Shown here piece by piece: positions 1 through 12,273 of a stretch of DNA of 64,000 nt. Under the pieces are notes generated by a model. It was not told the DNA's origin. It worked only from the letters and a program-made list of their open reading frames with translations, and made no database searches. Origin of the DNA: Hofstenia miamia (Eukaryota > Xenacoelomorpha > Acoela); the NCBI GenBank assembly GCA_004352715.1, contig SCFE01000060.1, forward strand, positions 138,848 through 202,847, read 5' to 3'. Both the position numbers and the translations under genes were made by a program. Each line of letters opens with the position of its first letter. Positions within the stretch are counted from its first letter, which is position 1.

Positions 1-1262
1 AAAGTCTTGCAGGCAGATGTGTGACAAGTGGGTACCCACAATTTTTAGATAAATTTATAAATTTATTTAACAGAACACTACATAAAAATTTTTTGTATGC
101 TCTGCGAAAACGCAAATCGTCCTGAGAAAGTAGCATTCAAGCCATGAAATGACCATACATGAAATACATATAGAACGTGAATGTCAATACTTCACATTAA
201 TTAAGCTAATGACTTAGTGACGATGCTAAATGAAAAGCTTGAAAATTATAAACATTCCGCTTACAATGGCTTAGGTATTCAAAATACGAAGCTAAGTGTT
301 CAATGTGGCATTAAATATTGATTCCGCTCACGACAAATGTTTGCATAATTGCTGGACAGGCTAGGATTTGAATTAAAGTTAGGGATTTAATTTCAAACAA
401 CTAGATGGACAAAAATGATATCTCATTTCCATAGTTTGAAATATTAAGCAGTAGCGTGTAAAAATCAATGAATATATTTGTCTGTTTTGAGGCAGAATCG
501 CAGAATAGTTCTGAGTAATAGGTTAAATCTCTTAATTTTTATTAAAATGGAAAATAACAAAGCTAATCTATCTGCTGTGATATATTAAAGCATATTCACT
601 GATAATTACACAAATGCAGCTAAATTAAAAATATTAATGACAATAATCTGCCCTTACCAACAAATGCAGTTACCATGTTACATGGTGCATGCCATTGTTA
701 AGAGGGATAATATTTAATGCTTAATCTATTGCTATCATTCCATATACATTGAAAATTCAAAAATGAATAGTAATTAAAGAATACTTTTCAATTTATAGAC
801 TTTCCAAGCTCGGTATTTCTCAGAAGTTTCAATAAAAAGTTTATTTTCCAAAAAATGATTATATAGTAATAATTAACCAGGTTTCTTGTCCTGTAATTAT
901 CAAACTAATGACCCGAGCTGATCCATTGGTTAACCATGTTTGGCTTAGGCAAAACATATTATCAAATCACATGTTAAGTATCACGTTTTGAGGTCTCAGT
1001 ATTCAGCAAGGGATAGAATTAGATAGAACATTCAAACATAACAATCAATATGACACTTGTGGTTGGCTTAGCAGCCGCGGAGGAAATGTAATAGTAATTG
1101 CAAAAGTCTGGTGGAGAGGGAGAGTGAGATAAGTTCTCAAGATTAGGGACCTGGTAGGAATATTTAAGTTCATGAGCAGATATTTGGTCAAAGATGGCAG
1201 GTCAGAAGGGGTAAAAAATATTCAGAACTGGTGAAAACTTGACTTCAGCAGACGAAGCTTAG
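1..1262. other. AT-rich non-coding sequence
   Basis: No coding frame, RNA gene or transposon end was recognised. A slightly GC-richer stretch at about 1050-1240 is full of stops in all frames I checked and carries no recognisable motif. Confidence 0.6.
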
Positions 1263-1966
1263 CGATACCTTCAATTAATATATGCTCTAATATTAAGTCA
1301 TTTTAACTATGCCAATATACTCTACACAGATATAAACCAAAAATTTCTCAGGAAATTCCAAGTGCAACTAAATTGGACTATTAAAGTAGCAGTAAATAAT
1401 CATAGCTTTAATAAGAATAATGAATATAGAAAAATTTCAAAATTATTTTTACATCCGCAATGTTACATCCATATAAATGTCTTAACGACGTTCTTCAAAA
1501 TAGTTAACAATACTTTCCCATACTACAAAAATGACTTTCTTGCTGCAAAATTAGTCAATAAACAAAATAAAAGAACACACATAATTCAACCTATTAGGTA
1601 TAAGAAACGAATAATGAAAAATTCATTTCTAAACACAGCTATAAATATGTGGAATGAATTACCAAAATATATTAAACAAATAAGTAGATTAAAAAACTTT
1701 AAAATGAATATTAAAAAATATTTTTGCACTTATAATATAAAAAAACTGAAATGGCGAGGTTATAAATTTTATAATCCTGATTACTCTATTAATAGAAACT
1801 AGCAATCGCCATAGCCCAAGTTAACCACTTTTATTTGTAAATATTCGTTGTTTTCTTTTATGTTTAGTTTTTTTATTACTTTCTTGACGCTTTCAGAATT
1901 TGTTATCAGTATTTCTATTTATTGTTAAAACAATTTCTGAATATAGATTTTTCTTCTTCTTCTTCA
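1263..1966 (+). mobile_element. Non-LTR retrotransposon 3' end (CR1/Jockey-like RT C-terminus)
   Basis: An open frame runs without stops from 1263 to the stop at 1802, after an in-frame TAG at 1260-1262. It encodes the extreme C-terminus of a non-LTR polymerase, downstream of the catalytic RT core. The upstream part contains ILSHFNYANILYTD, matching the S-H-x-x-Y-x-x-x-x-Y block common after the RT thumb. The C-terminal part contains NTAINMWNELPKYIKQI followed by a basic FK-rich tail, the 'LWN-x-LP' block typical of CR1, Jockey and relatives. Starting translation at GTG 1362 is artificial because the homology begins upstream. After the stop there is a short AT-rich 3' region ending near a TTCTTCTTCTTCTTC run (1950-1963), a plausible 3' microsatellite tail. 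The copy is 5' truncated, as is usual for such elements. It resembles the larger element at 48-50.7 kb in architecture but is clearly a different family. Confidence 0.75.
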
Positions 1967-4303
1967 TAATAAATAGGTTATCATCCTATTTAAAGATCAT
2001 TATTGGAAACTGAAATTTTTCTAACAGGAGCTTTATTGTGGACATGGTTGGTATTAATTAAGTACCATGGGTGACTAAAACTCATTTTACATTTTTTGAT
2101 ATCCTAAGAACAGAATTTTAATGAGTGCTTAAAATTTAGTGTCTATGCATGAATTTTAAAGACTTGATGACTAAATTAGTTGTCGAGTTGAGTTCTTAGG
2201 CGACGAAGTTCTTAGTGAAAAGTGCTATGCTTGGAAATTGCTTTAAATTATTAATTTACAAATATAATTTAAGTTAATTGCATGCTGCTAATTTACGGGA
2301 TATCATGTTGCTAAAGTCGGTAAGTTAATTTTTTGTAGTGTGAGATTTTTAATGAGAATTTGATGCTTTCAATATTTACCAACATTACTATGCCAATTAA
2401 TTTAGTGCCAGATAATTCAAAGCCACAACCATGTCAGTAGTTACCATGTAGGATTAGCAAAATCAAATTCGTCAGCATTTAACAGGCGGGAGTGTATAGA
2501 CTTATGTTCATTATGGAATTTGAGATTTCAGGGTTACGCCGAGGTCATAATTTCCTTATTAATTGGCCTCAAATGAATAGTTTAATGTTGCATCCCTCTT
2601 ATCACAATTCATTAAAGCATAGAGGATCTAATATTGGATTCACAATTGAAATGGTGTTCCAGCGGAAATACAAGAATGGTCCATAATTAATGTAAATACC
2701 AGGCCAAACAGACCTGAAAAACGATTAAAGCCAAATGCAAACCCAGCCCTATTGCAACTATTGTTCCAACGTATGCCACTAACATGTGCTATGCAGTTGC
2801 AGAGGTGTTGAAAAATTTAGATGGGGACACTCATGCTCTAGAGAACTTATGAATGTGGGCGCCATGAATAATGATGAGTGTAAAAATTTGTTTTAAATTG
2901 ATTAACATCTTCAAATTTGCATTGAATTTTGATTTTTTTTGAATTATATACAAAAACGTTCTAATTATTTCAACAAATCGTCATTTTGTTAGCTTGGCTG
3001 TAAAAATGGTCAGTTTTCAGTGATACAAGAAAATTTTCGTTAAGGAGTGGCAATAAGAAAGTGTTGCTTGCAAAATTCATTTGCAACACAACTGAAGTTA
3101 TATTAAAATTAGAAATCACATTAATATGAAAATCTATACCTTTAAGTTGCAGCAATTGGCTTTATTATGATTTTGGAATTTACTTAAGTAAAAGTAGTCT
3201 AAAAGAGTTCAAAAACAATATTATGGCAGTAAAATATCTGCTAAACAAAGAGAAAAAAATTTATTAGTTTATTAATAGGGTTATTTAAAACTGCTTTGGA
3301 AGAGGTCAATTTTACCTTGTGAGACGAACAAAAGCTGGAGGTTTTTCTAACTGTTGGCACTGTTAAACTATCTTGACGTATTGTCATTTTTTTGTTTGTA
3401 TCATCGCTGTAGGTCTTTGTTAATTTCTTTTTCCTTCTTGAATAACTAAATAAGAGTTTCTTAACTAACATCGTAAACCTGTGGAGAAAATAATATGTTA
3501 TTTATCACTAAATAACAGAGTATACCATTGCAAATACGTAACCTTTGGTTTATAACATGCATTTAGAAGTATATTGATATCAAGGCTTGCTAATTTAGTA
3601 AGTCTTGATTGACATACATACAAAAACTTTTAGATTGTATAATTCAAACTAGAATTGGAATAGATGATATTAACGAGTTCGAATTTTAAAATAATCATGT
3701 ACTCATAACATATAACATAATCATAAACGCTACTTTAAGAAAGTGTGGGTATTTAGAGATAATTGTATCAAGACTGTACAAACAGTTAGGAATAAAGTAC
3801 TAAAAGTGATAGTAGAAATTTCTCCGTTACTTTATGAAAAAAATTAGATATTCAGACGTCGATACGATTGAATTGTGATAAACTGGTCGCCGATGGAAAA
3901 CAAGGTAATTCAGTATGAAATGAATGAGGTTTGTTTAGGGTCGAGGTTCTGTCTGCTTGTGCTGCAATTCACCAATATTTTGCAATATGCAAACTAGCCT
4001 AAAGATCATCATATTATAATGATGTTCTCAAAACATCTTACCGAAATTGTTGGAGGTTGACAAATATGAACCGCAACTCAAGACAAATTTTACTTTCCCT
4101 CCAATTATGGAAAATTGCTATGATGAGATATTATAAAAAAAAAATATATATATAGTGAATGGCTTTAAAAAATAAGTTGTTAGCAAAATATATATTAGTT
4201 TAATCAATCTCATAATTTCTATCAACAATTTGTAAATTTGTTTATCTACTTCCTTACATAAGTTTTAATGTAAATAGTATATATATATATATATATATAT
4301 ATA
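1967..4303. other. AT-rich sequence, mostly featureless
   Basis: Nothing recognised except the GC-elevated patch at 2651-2860 described separately and a run of (AT)n from about 4279 to the gap edge. A 76-codon frame on the minus strand at 3241-3471 has no recognisable motif and is probably chance. Confidence 0.55.
2651..2860. other. GC-elevated patch, possibly exonic, strand undecided
   Basis: The plus strand has a stop-free frame from about 2651 to a TGA near 2806, giving a P/N/R/Q-rich peptide containing NTRPNRPEKRLKPNANPALL. The opposite strand over about 2710-2790 reads as a hydrophobic, membrane-segment-like peptide (AYVGTIVAIGLGLHLALIV) between a CATAG acceptor-like site and a CAG/GT donor-like site. 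Both cannot easily be real. The patch stands out from its AT-rich surroundings, so it may be an exon or a decayed repeat. I recognise no family on either strand. Confidence 0.2.
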
Positions 4304-4956
4304 NNNNNNNNNNNNNNNNNNNNNNNNNNNNNNNNNNNNNNNNNNNNNNNNNNNNNNNNNNNNNNNNNNNNNNNNNNNNNNNNNNNNNNNNNNNNNNNNN
4401 NNNNNNNNNNNNNNNNNNNNNNNNNNNNNNNNNNNNNNNNNNNNNNNNNNNNNNNNNNNNNNNNNNNNNNNNNNNNNNNNNNNNNNNNNNNNNNNNNNNN
4501 NNNNNNNNNNNNNNNNNNNNNNNNNNNNNNNNNNNNNNNNNNNNNNNNNNNNNNNNNNNNNNNNNNNNNNNNNNNNNNNNNNNNNNNNNNNNNNNNNNNN
4601 NNNNNNNNNNNNNNNNNNNNNNNNNNNNNNNNNNNNNNNNNNNNNNNNNNNNNNNNNNNNNNNNNNNNNNNNNNNNNNNNNNNNNNNNNNNNNNNNNNNN
4701 NNNNNNNNNNNNNNNNNNNNNNNNNNNNNNNNNNNNNNNNNNNNNNNNNNNNNNNNNNNNNNNNNNNNNNNNNNNNNNNNNNNNNNNNNNNNNNNNNNNN
4801 NNNNNNNNNNNNNNNNNNNNNNNNNNNNNNNNNNNNNNNNNNNNNNNNNNNNNNNNNNNNNNNNNNNNNNNNNNNNNNNNNNNNNNNNNNNNNNNNNNNN
4901 NNNNNNNNNNNNNNNNNNNNNNNNNNNNNNNNNNNNNNNNNNNNNNNNNNNNNNNN
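4304..4956. other. Assembly gap (N run) inside a (TA)n microsatellite
   Basis: The 653 N are bordered by (AT)n at 4279-4303 and by (TA)n at 4957-4979, so the missing sequence is probably a long TA array. Long open frames crossing it are artefacts of repeated Tyr-Ile codons plus N. Confidence 0.95.
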
Positions 4957-4979
4957 TATATATATATATATATATATAG

Positions 4980-5659
4980 TACATATATATGTATAAAGTA
5001 AAGTCTTTGTGGAGAATTGCAAAAATCATTTCAATTTTTGGAGGATATGATTTGATTTTGCATAAATTGCAAGTTATACTTTGTAATAATATATAGAATA
5101 TTTGAACCACAACCCATTGAAAACATTCTAGGACTGCACGTGCCCTAAAAATCACGAAATAAAACATTAGGTCTATCTGTTGAAAGGCCATTAAAATTGT
5201 TTAAGAACTTCACACAAATACGCATATTGTTGGTAGATTTATGCCTTAATGGGCATGAAACTTAAAATACACTGCATTGTGATTATTGTAGAGGAATTTT
5301 AACTCTAATGGAGCATATTGCATTTCTTTCATTATCAAGAGCAAACGATATAATGATATTCTAAAGACGCTCGAAGACATCCTGTACAAAATATAGACAT
5401 GGATTTCATAAATGATTGGGTTCAATTACCTGGGAGAATTTGATACTTCACACATGTTTTTACGACAATTCAGGACAAATAAATGGCAAAATTCAACGTT
5501 ATAATTAATGTACTGAATAAAATCCAGCTGCTTTTAATATATTTATCAACCCTCTAGGAATTCAATTAAGTTTGCATCAGAACATAGGAAATATTTGGCT
5601 AAACCATACAATTTTAGTAAAAAAACAAGGTTGACTTTTCACTAACTATTGAAGAGCAA
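4980..5659. other. AT-rich sequence, nothing recognised
   Basis: No coding frame or repeat of note. If the exon at 5660-5824 is real, this stretch would hold its 3' untranslated region on the minus strand. Confidence 0.5.
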
Positions 5660-5824
5660 CTATGACTCTTTCTTTCCTTTTTGAAATATCAAAGAAGATT
5701 TGTACCCATTCCCTGAGTTTTCTTTATCGCTGCTGTCGGACGCACTGCCAATTTGTATATCAATGGTGTGCCCACGCAGAAAAGGAGTTCTTTCTGTTGA
5801 CGGATTCTGTGATGTTCTTTCACT
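5660..5824 (-). CDS. Candidate terminal coding exon of a minus-strand split gene
   Basis: On the minus strand a good 3' splice site (TTTTCATTATTTAG) ends at 5825. The following 165 bases are open in phase 0 for 54 codons to a TAG at 5660-5662. The peptide is polar and low in Phe/Ile, unlike random AT-rich translation. It reads SERTSQNPSTERTPF at its start, then a GHTIDIQIGSASDSSDKEN block, and ends in KKGES-like basic residues (GKKES). Such a Ser/Thr/Asp/Glu-rich tail would suit an unstructured cytoplasmic C-terminus. There is no ATG, so the frame only makes sense as a spliced last exon. Upstream candidates in the same orientation lie at 8806-8871 and 12274-12465. Both end in phase 0, compatible with this exon's phase 0 start. 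I do not recognise the protein. The splice joining is inference. Confidence 0.5.
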   Translation of the reverse strand, partial: SERTSQNPSTERTPFLRGHTIDIQIGSASDSSDKENSGNGYKSSLIFQKGKKES

Positions 5825-7088
5825 CTAAATAATGAAAACATATAATAATGTAAACATTAATTATTAATATTCTAATGTTTCAGTCTATTGGAACTTATGA
5901 ATTTATTATTGAAGAATAATAAGCAGGTTCTTGGTAATGTTCGAGTATACATGTAACCTTCTGTTAACAGAACCTCTTTAGTATTACAGAGGAAACACCC
6001 TGTTTGAATATCATAGAAAGTGAAATACTTTTGCATAAAAAAAAAAATATTGTTATTGAAACAATTTTCTTATAAATTTACTGCTTGCATTCTGTTTTTA
6101 ATATGAAATTCCTAAAGGCATAAATTTGTACATAATATTTTGGTCATAAACATTTTTGGGTATCTTAGCGGTTAATATCAGTCAGCTTATGTGTATATTT
6201 ATAAATTTCATGGTTATCGTGTATCTCAAATTCTGCAAACAATGCAATTCAAAAATAGTGTGGAAGACTTCAAGCAAGACATCAAATTTGCACTGAGGTA
6301 TTCACAGAACTGTGTAAAACACTGACTGACTAACTCCATGCCACGGCAAATCGCTAGTTATTGCAAAAAAGTGCCCCACCAAATATAGATTTTTTTAATC
6401 ACTGTTGAGTTGTTTTTACTATTAAATTTTTATAAATATAACGCAACGTAGCATTTTTCTCAGCATTGTGTGTGATTTCTGTAAAACATAATTTTTTCTA
6501 ATATTCCAAAATGTTCGAGGATGATAATCGATTATCTTGTTTTAAGATTTCATTTCGAACCTCTCAAAATCTCTGAATAAGAAATCTCTATGCTTTCAGT
6601 GGATACCTCACTAACTAAGTGATCTCAAAAAGAACAACGGATTGTATACGCAAAGGCATTTTGTAGTAGCGGTCTAGGTAAGAAATATACATCGCATTTC
6701 TTGAAGTCCATTCTAATGCAGCGATAGATCTACACTGTAGAATCAAGCACTTAGATAACTTATAGCCATAACTGTGCGCTTTTTAAAATTTAAAGTTTCT
6801 CACCGTTCAATTTTTATTTCGAGATTTTCTTGAAGGACTGACCACCGATCAGTTGACGAAAGAATTCGATCACCTCTAACATTACATTGAAAGAGTTATT
6901 GAAAAAAATCGAAGTTATATATGAACTTTTTTATTCTACTGTGGAATAATAGTCGTGGCTTTTATGATGTTTCCGTTTAAAAGCATTTATCTGAAACTGA
7001 TAATCGTTAAATTCTAAAGACTTTTTGAAAAGGCAATTTCTTTCGAGTTCTAAAATAAAAATTTCTTACACGCAATTTTTTTTTCAAC

Positions 7089-7119
<31 letters not shown>

Positions 7120-8805
7120 NNNNNNNNNNNNNNNNNNNNNNNNNNNNNNNNNNNNNNNNNNNNNNNNNNNNNNNNNNNNNNNNNNNNNNNNNNNNNNNNN
7201 NNNNNNNNNNNNNNNNNNNNNNNNNNNNNNNNNNNNNNNNNNNNNNNNNNNNNNNNNNNNNNNNNNNNNNNNNNNNNNNNNNNNNNNNNNNNNNNNNNNN
7301 NNNNNNNTATATATATATATATATAAATGTCGTGGGGATTTTGACATTAACATATCAATTATTATTGCCTGAACTTTAAATTTATTAATATTGTTAACGT
7401 AATTAATCAAGTTTTAATAATGCTAACATTCTTACTATTTACTTTGAAGATTATGAGATAAAGAACCTATGTCTCAATAATTATTTAGTACTAGCTTGGA
7501 TCTAACTCACAATAATTAATAATACTTCCATATGACATTTATGTTAAATATCAAATAGTTAAATTTTAAGAAACTTTAACATTTATTTAAAGATATTTCC
7601 CAAAGATTTAATTTTGAAAAAATGTTAAAATCTGACAAATATATATATTTCTCATAGTCCCAGATGTTTCTAGCAATTCCATTAATTATTTTTTAGCAAA
7701 ATCAAATCTCGTTGTCACAGAAATCATTTTGTCCTCACTTGGTTATTCAATTTCCAATATCTTGTAAAAAAAGAATCAAGCCAATATTTAAATTTTATGC
7801 AGAAAACCAGAGTTGCAACCGCGTTAGAAAATGTGACGCGATGACGCGCTTTTTGTAGTTTAGAAAGTTGTTACCAGGGTTTTATTGAGAGCATACTTGC
7901 TTAAACTTTGACATGAAAAACACATCGCGCTGGTGTTTACTGATATTCTCATGCTTTATCTCGCTGTATAAAGATATGGTTCTAATATTTCTCATATTTA
8001 CGGTGTGAAATAAAAAACGATCGAAATACTTTTTATTAAGAAAAACTGCTAGTAAGTCCAAATCATCATTATAAAATAACAGTCTATGAAAGATTCTTCT
8101 GTTTGCAAATATGTATTAAGTTAATTAATTTACCGTCATTCTAATTCTGGCAAAAATTTGAATTAGACAGTAGAACTTCCGATCGGCCAAACTCATATTT
8201 TCACTCCTAGCTGCCATCGCACGCACCCCATGATGTTAACCGTATGTAATCAAACACATTTCAAATATTAAATCCGTGAAGTACAATTCTTGTTTTTCTA
8301 TTGAAACTATATAGAAGGCAGCTAATTTGTGTATTAGAAATCTCTAATAATAAAGGAGTATAGGAATTAAATCGTGCAACAAATCAGCCATGAATAAGTG
8401 AAGCAGCTGACATCATATTTAGATTGGCTTCTGAAGTAATAGTCTATTCAGACAATTGAAATTTTCAAAGATCTCTCATATTTTATTGCCTTGACATAAA
8501 ACCAAGGCTCTACAACATAAATAGATTTTCTCAAAACCATTTAATTAATAAAATTATTGAAAAATTATTTGGAAGTTATTCAAAATATTTTAGTTTGGTT
8601 ACAAGTTGAAAATTGAAAAATCAGTAATTTTTTCTAAATTGTAGAAAGACAACGATATATTCATTTTCAGAAGTCATTCAATGAACTCAATTGCAAAAAC
8701 TAAGAAATTTTAATTTTCGACATAAATACAATTTCATTTGTATATACATATTATGTTAAAGTTACAGTGATTTCTAACTTAAGCCGATTTATGAGTTATT
8801 GACAC
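5825..8805. other. AT-rich probable intron of the minus-strand gene
   Basis: No ORF or transposon recognised. The 188-base N gap at 7120-7307 is flanked by (TA)n on both sides. The sequence at 7808 begins CAGAGTTGCAACC, like the tip of the hAT-type elements at 32 and 51 kb, but no convincing matching end was found. Confidence 0.5.
7090..7325. repeat. (TA)n microsatellite with assembly gap
   Basis: Pure AT dinucleotides at 7090-7119, 188 N at 7120-7307, and pure TA at 7308-7325. The gap is therefore a probable collapsed or unsequenced TA array. Confidence 0.95.
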
Positions 8806-8871
8806 CAAGGAGATGCAACTGTGTCGCAATTCATAACCAGGCTCATGCTGCCCCTGTGACCTGTTGTGAAC
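8806..8871 (-). CDS. Candidate internal exon of the minus-strand split gene
   Basis: On the minus strand, TATATTCAG ending at 8872 is followed by 66 bases, about 50% G+C in an otherwise AT-rich region, that are open in phase 0. They encode 22 residues reading VHNRSQGQHEPGYELRHS and then CISL. The proposed donor after the last codon is GTGTCA, which is weak. The frame stays open for nine more codons beyond it, so the 3' boundary is uncertain. Phase 0 at both ends would fit between the exon at 12274-12465 (ends in phase 0) and the terminal exon at 5660-5824 (starts in phase 0). No protein family is recognised. It is the weakest member of the set. Confidence 0.3.
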
Positions 8872-11800
8872 CTGAATATAAGTCCTTAAATATACAAGTT
8901 TGCTAAAAATATTATCTTTTCTAAATTAAACAAATTACAGGTTGCGCATTTGTTCTATCTTTTGTGCTCCAACCCAAGGTGGAAAACGGGTCACTTTTTT
9001 GACCCACCACCTGACCCGGCCCGCCTTACAACGACTCACTGCTCGACACGTCTAGCAATGATCCGCGACCCGGCCCAATTTGTCTAGCACTCACCTGCGA
9101 ACCAACTCGATCAAACAAATATTGCTAGTATAATACGCATAAAATGCACATAAATGTATCAATAGATGCAACGGCAAGCTAGGAATAGATTGACCTGGTA
9201 ACTCAGTTGAATTCTTTATAGTTGCTGGTATGTATCAAGCAATATTTCTATTATAAATAATATCAAATAATTTTGTTCTCTGCCTCTAGCTCAATCCATG
9301 CTCTCATAAAAGTAACATGCTTAATGTTCCCAATAGAAATAGAATGTAAGCAGACAAAACTTGTTTACATCATGGTCTTTACCTACTCTTCTCGTCAACT
9401 AAAGTCAAATGTCGCTTCTAAAAGCATTAAATTACAAATTTCCACCTCAGATAATTCTAATGTATTTTTCTGCAAAACTGTTTTAAACACCCACCCAAGA
9501 AAATAGAGTTTTTTAATAATAAAGGAGCTTTCTTCCTACTAATTGATTCAGGGAATAATGGGATGTTTTCTTCCCAAATAGTAAAGAGCTTTTGATTTTG
9601 AATTCATTGCTATACCTCTGATTTCCAAGCGTGCCCATTAGATTCATTGACAATATTTTGCAATAATTTGTTAAGCTGTCCCGTCATCTACCTAATGCAT
9701 CTTTCGCACTTTGTTCAAAAGCAAAATTCAAAATTATCAATTCAAACAAAACTTGAAATGGTATAAGGCTTTTATAAAACAAACGCATTAATTTTCTTAA
9801 TTAATTAATGCTGTTGAATTATTTACTGGAAGTAAGAAAGAAATGTAACTTTAATTGGCAGGTGGTAACGCTTTTTCGAATTATATTCATTTTTTATCCA
9901 TGTAATTTGACACACATAGCAAGACATTATGATGGCCATACGGATAATTTTATCGTCGAACCAACCCCCTTCCCCCCCCAGCCTCAAACCAATAAAATAC
10001 TCATGCCCCTCGCTTTTTACGGGCCTCACCAAACCTCCCACTCTATATTATTGATCATTGTCACAATCCAATAGTAGAAAATTTATCAATGGTACGGCAA
10101 TATAATGCATGGAATTGGAACAAAGAATTATAATGAACACTTTAAACATTTACGCAACATGTAAGAAAAAATTCTATAGTAATAGTAAATTTGTAATCAG
10201 TGCATAGGAGATAACTTTTTTCGGACTATGGGACAGAATACTTCAAAAACTGAAGATGGGACTGGATCTAGAAAAAATTTAATCCTTTAACGTACACAGC
10301 AAAGTGTAGATTTGGGAAAAATACTAAATTTTTCCTTATCACTCGTTTCATCATTCTATCTACAAGGTTGATCTAAATAATAGCCCTGCATCAGTATTTC
10401 ATTTGATATTTTCCAATTGCTTTACTACATACAAGAAAATATTCATAAAGCTAGTGGTTGTTCCGAACATTTGAGTTTGTGAACAAACAGAACAATTAAC
10501 TTAATCCATAATGTAAAATTTATTTATCTTTTTAAGATGCAAGAAAAGAGCAAAGTTTCTATTTTATTGGGTTTGGGTTTTGCTCTAAGCGAATTGGAAT
10601 TGAGTATGGTGAGGGTCCGATTGCTAAACACACTTTCAACTGGGCTACTTTGGGCTACAAGTCCACACGAAGAAAAAAACACGCTCTTATTGGCAATTGT
10701 TTCTTAGGAACAGAGAATCTCACTATAAGAACTTTATCAAAAGTTTTCTTTAATTTAGCTGTTGTGATTCTCACTACTGAAGCTTCATTTATATTGATCA
10801 TAATCATTTACATGTACATGAACTTCAGTTAAATATAAAATGTGCTTGAATATTTAGGAAAATATGCATCCTCAACCTCATTTGATCAATGAATATCGTA
10901 ATCCGTCCTAAGGCGACCCGAATCGACCCGGGTTTTGAACCTGCCACGTTTGCAACTATGGAGCAAAACGACACAAAACATTGTTCAATATACTAAGAAA
11001 CTGCCCACGCCATGCACGGGGATTTCAAAGGCTGTATTAGACATTTAAAATGAATAAACTTTAAACAAACCATATGCTGTGTTTTTAATACTTTAGAAAC
11101 GAAATATGTAAAAAATATGATCATCATACATTGGTAAAATGATTTTTATTCAAAATTTTAGCATATGATACTCCTTAATTAAACATGTAATATTATAAGC
11201 ACATTCAAAGCATGGTAAAACCTAATGCAAAAGAGTGTATAGAATCACAACAAAATCGAGTCCGTTATTGTAAGTGTATAGATAATTTATTGCTTTTTAA
11301 CAATTTTCGTCATAAATAAGAATAAAATGTATACCATTGGGAATGTGGTACTCTTGAAAAGTTTACAGACATGAAAATTGGTAGCTAGGCTTTTCAAAAT
11401 ACTGTGCACTAAACAGTCGTTTACTTATGGTCGTGATTTAGAACAGAACAACTAAAAATACACTAAATTTGAAATTTAATTTACTACAAGGATGTGAAGT
11501 TTATGGCTCATTGAAACTGCATTGATTCATTTTAGTTGTCATAACTTGTAATTAGCCGTCATATACTCCACCTTAAATAAAATCAATATGACGAACATGA
11601 AATCTACTGCAACTCGATAAATTTGAACTCTTCCACTAAATAACTTACTTTGAATGTATTTGAATATGTGTGTGGACATCAGGGTCATGCTCCTAAATAA
11701 TTAACAAGGGGGCTCTAAGTTTGAGTAATGTATTTTTATATTATATTTTGACCAAAATTTAATTTCTCAACAAATGTAATCCGAACTCTAATATAAAATT

Positions 11801-12273
11801 AATAAAGGGAGCTGGGTTTCTAATCAAATTTAACAAGGTTCGCGAGCCCCATTGAGAACCCCTCGGGTAGACACTAATTGCTAAGATAAGGATAAATGAA
11901 AGCTTTGGTTTTTTCCGCCAAACGCTTTCGGTTTAGAGTCACAGTCAAAATCCTTGAAAATAATTGTATTATTTATTATTTATTAAAAAAATTTGTACGG
12001 ATAGTCCTATTATAAACGCATGTGCACTTTTTGTGATCAATATATTTACAAAAATTTAAGATAACATGTTGTTTGTGAACAATATCCTTTTTTCATTTCG
12101 ACATTAAGAGTGGTCTAGGAGTTAATGAGTACCTCAAACAAACACTTGAGTAAGGTTCATTCAAGTCATAAAAAGCGTTGAATATACAATAATTTCCTTT
12201 ATATCGTCTGATTTTATATGGTTTGACAACACTAACTACACGGGCCTATTTCTCAAAAAATCAGCCAGCATAC
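8872..12273. other. Probable intron, AT-rich with short GC-rich decayed patches
   Basis: Several short GC-rich patches stand out: 8985-9110 (GACCC/GGCCC-rich), 9950-10050 (C-rich), 10905-10955 (CGACCCG) and 11681-11870. They resemble the subterminal ends of hAT-type elements seen elsewhere in the window but are too decayed to delimit. No coding sequence recognised. Confidence 0.45.
11681..11868. mobile_element. Possible short hAT-type element, strongly decayed
   Basis: The right edge, read on the minus strand, begins GAGGGGTTCTCAATGGGGCTC, like the CAGnGGTTCTCAA tips common in animal hAT families (known pattern, recalled). The left edge begins CAGGGTCATGCTCC at about 11681, followed by AACAAGGGGGCTC. 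The ends are only loosely inverted and I see no target-site duplication. Low confidence. Confidence 0.25.

Noticed and set aside
4246-5191. Long minus-strand open frames rich in Tyr-Ile across N
   Set aside because: They consist of TA-repeat translation plus unknown bases. The same applies at 7025-7410, 13476-13761, 17372-17656 and 63423-63976.
7808-8823. Possible hAT-type element starting CAGAGTTGCAACC
   Set aside because: The best right end (GATGCAACTGTG) is a poor match, the flanking 8-mers differ, and that end overlaps the candidate exon at 8806-8871.
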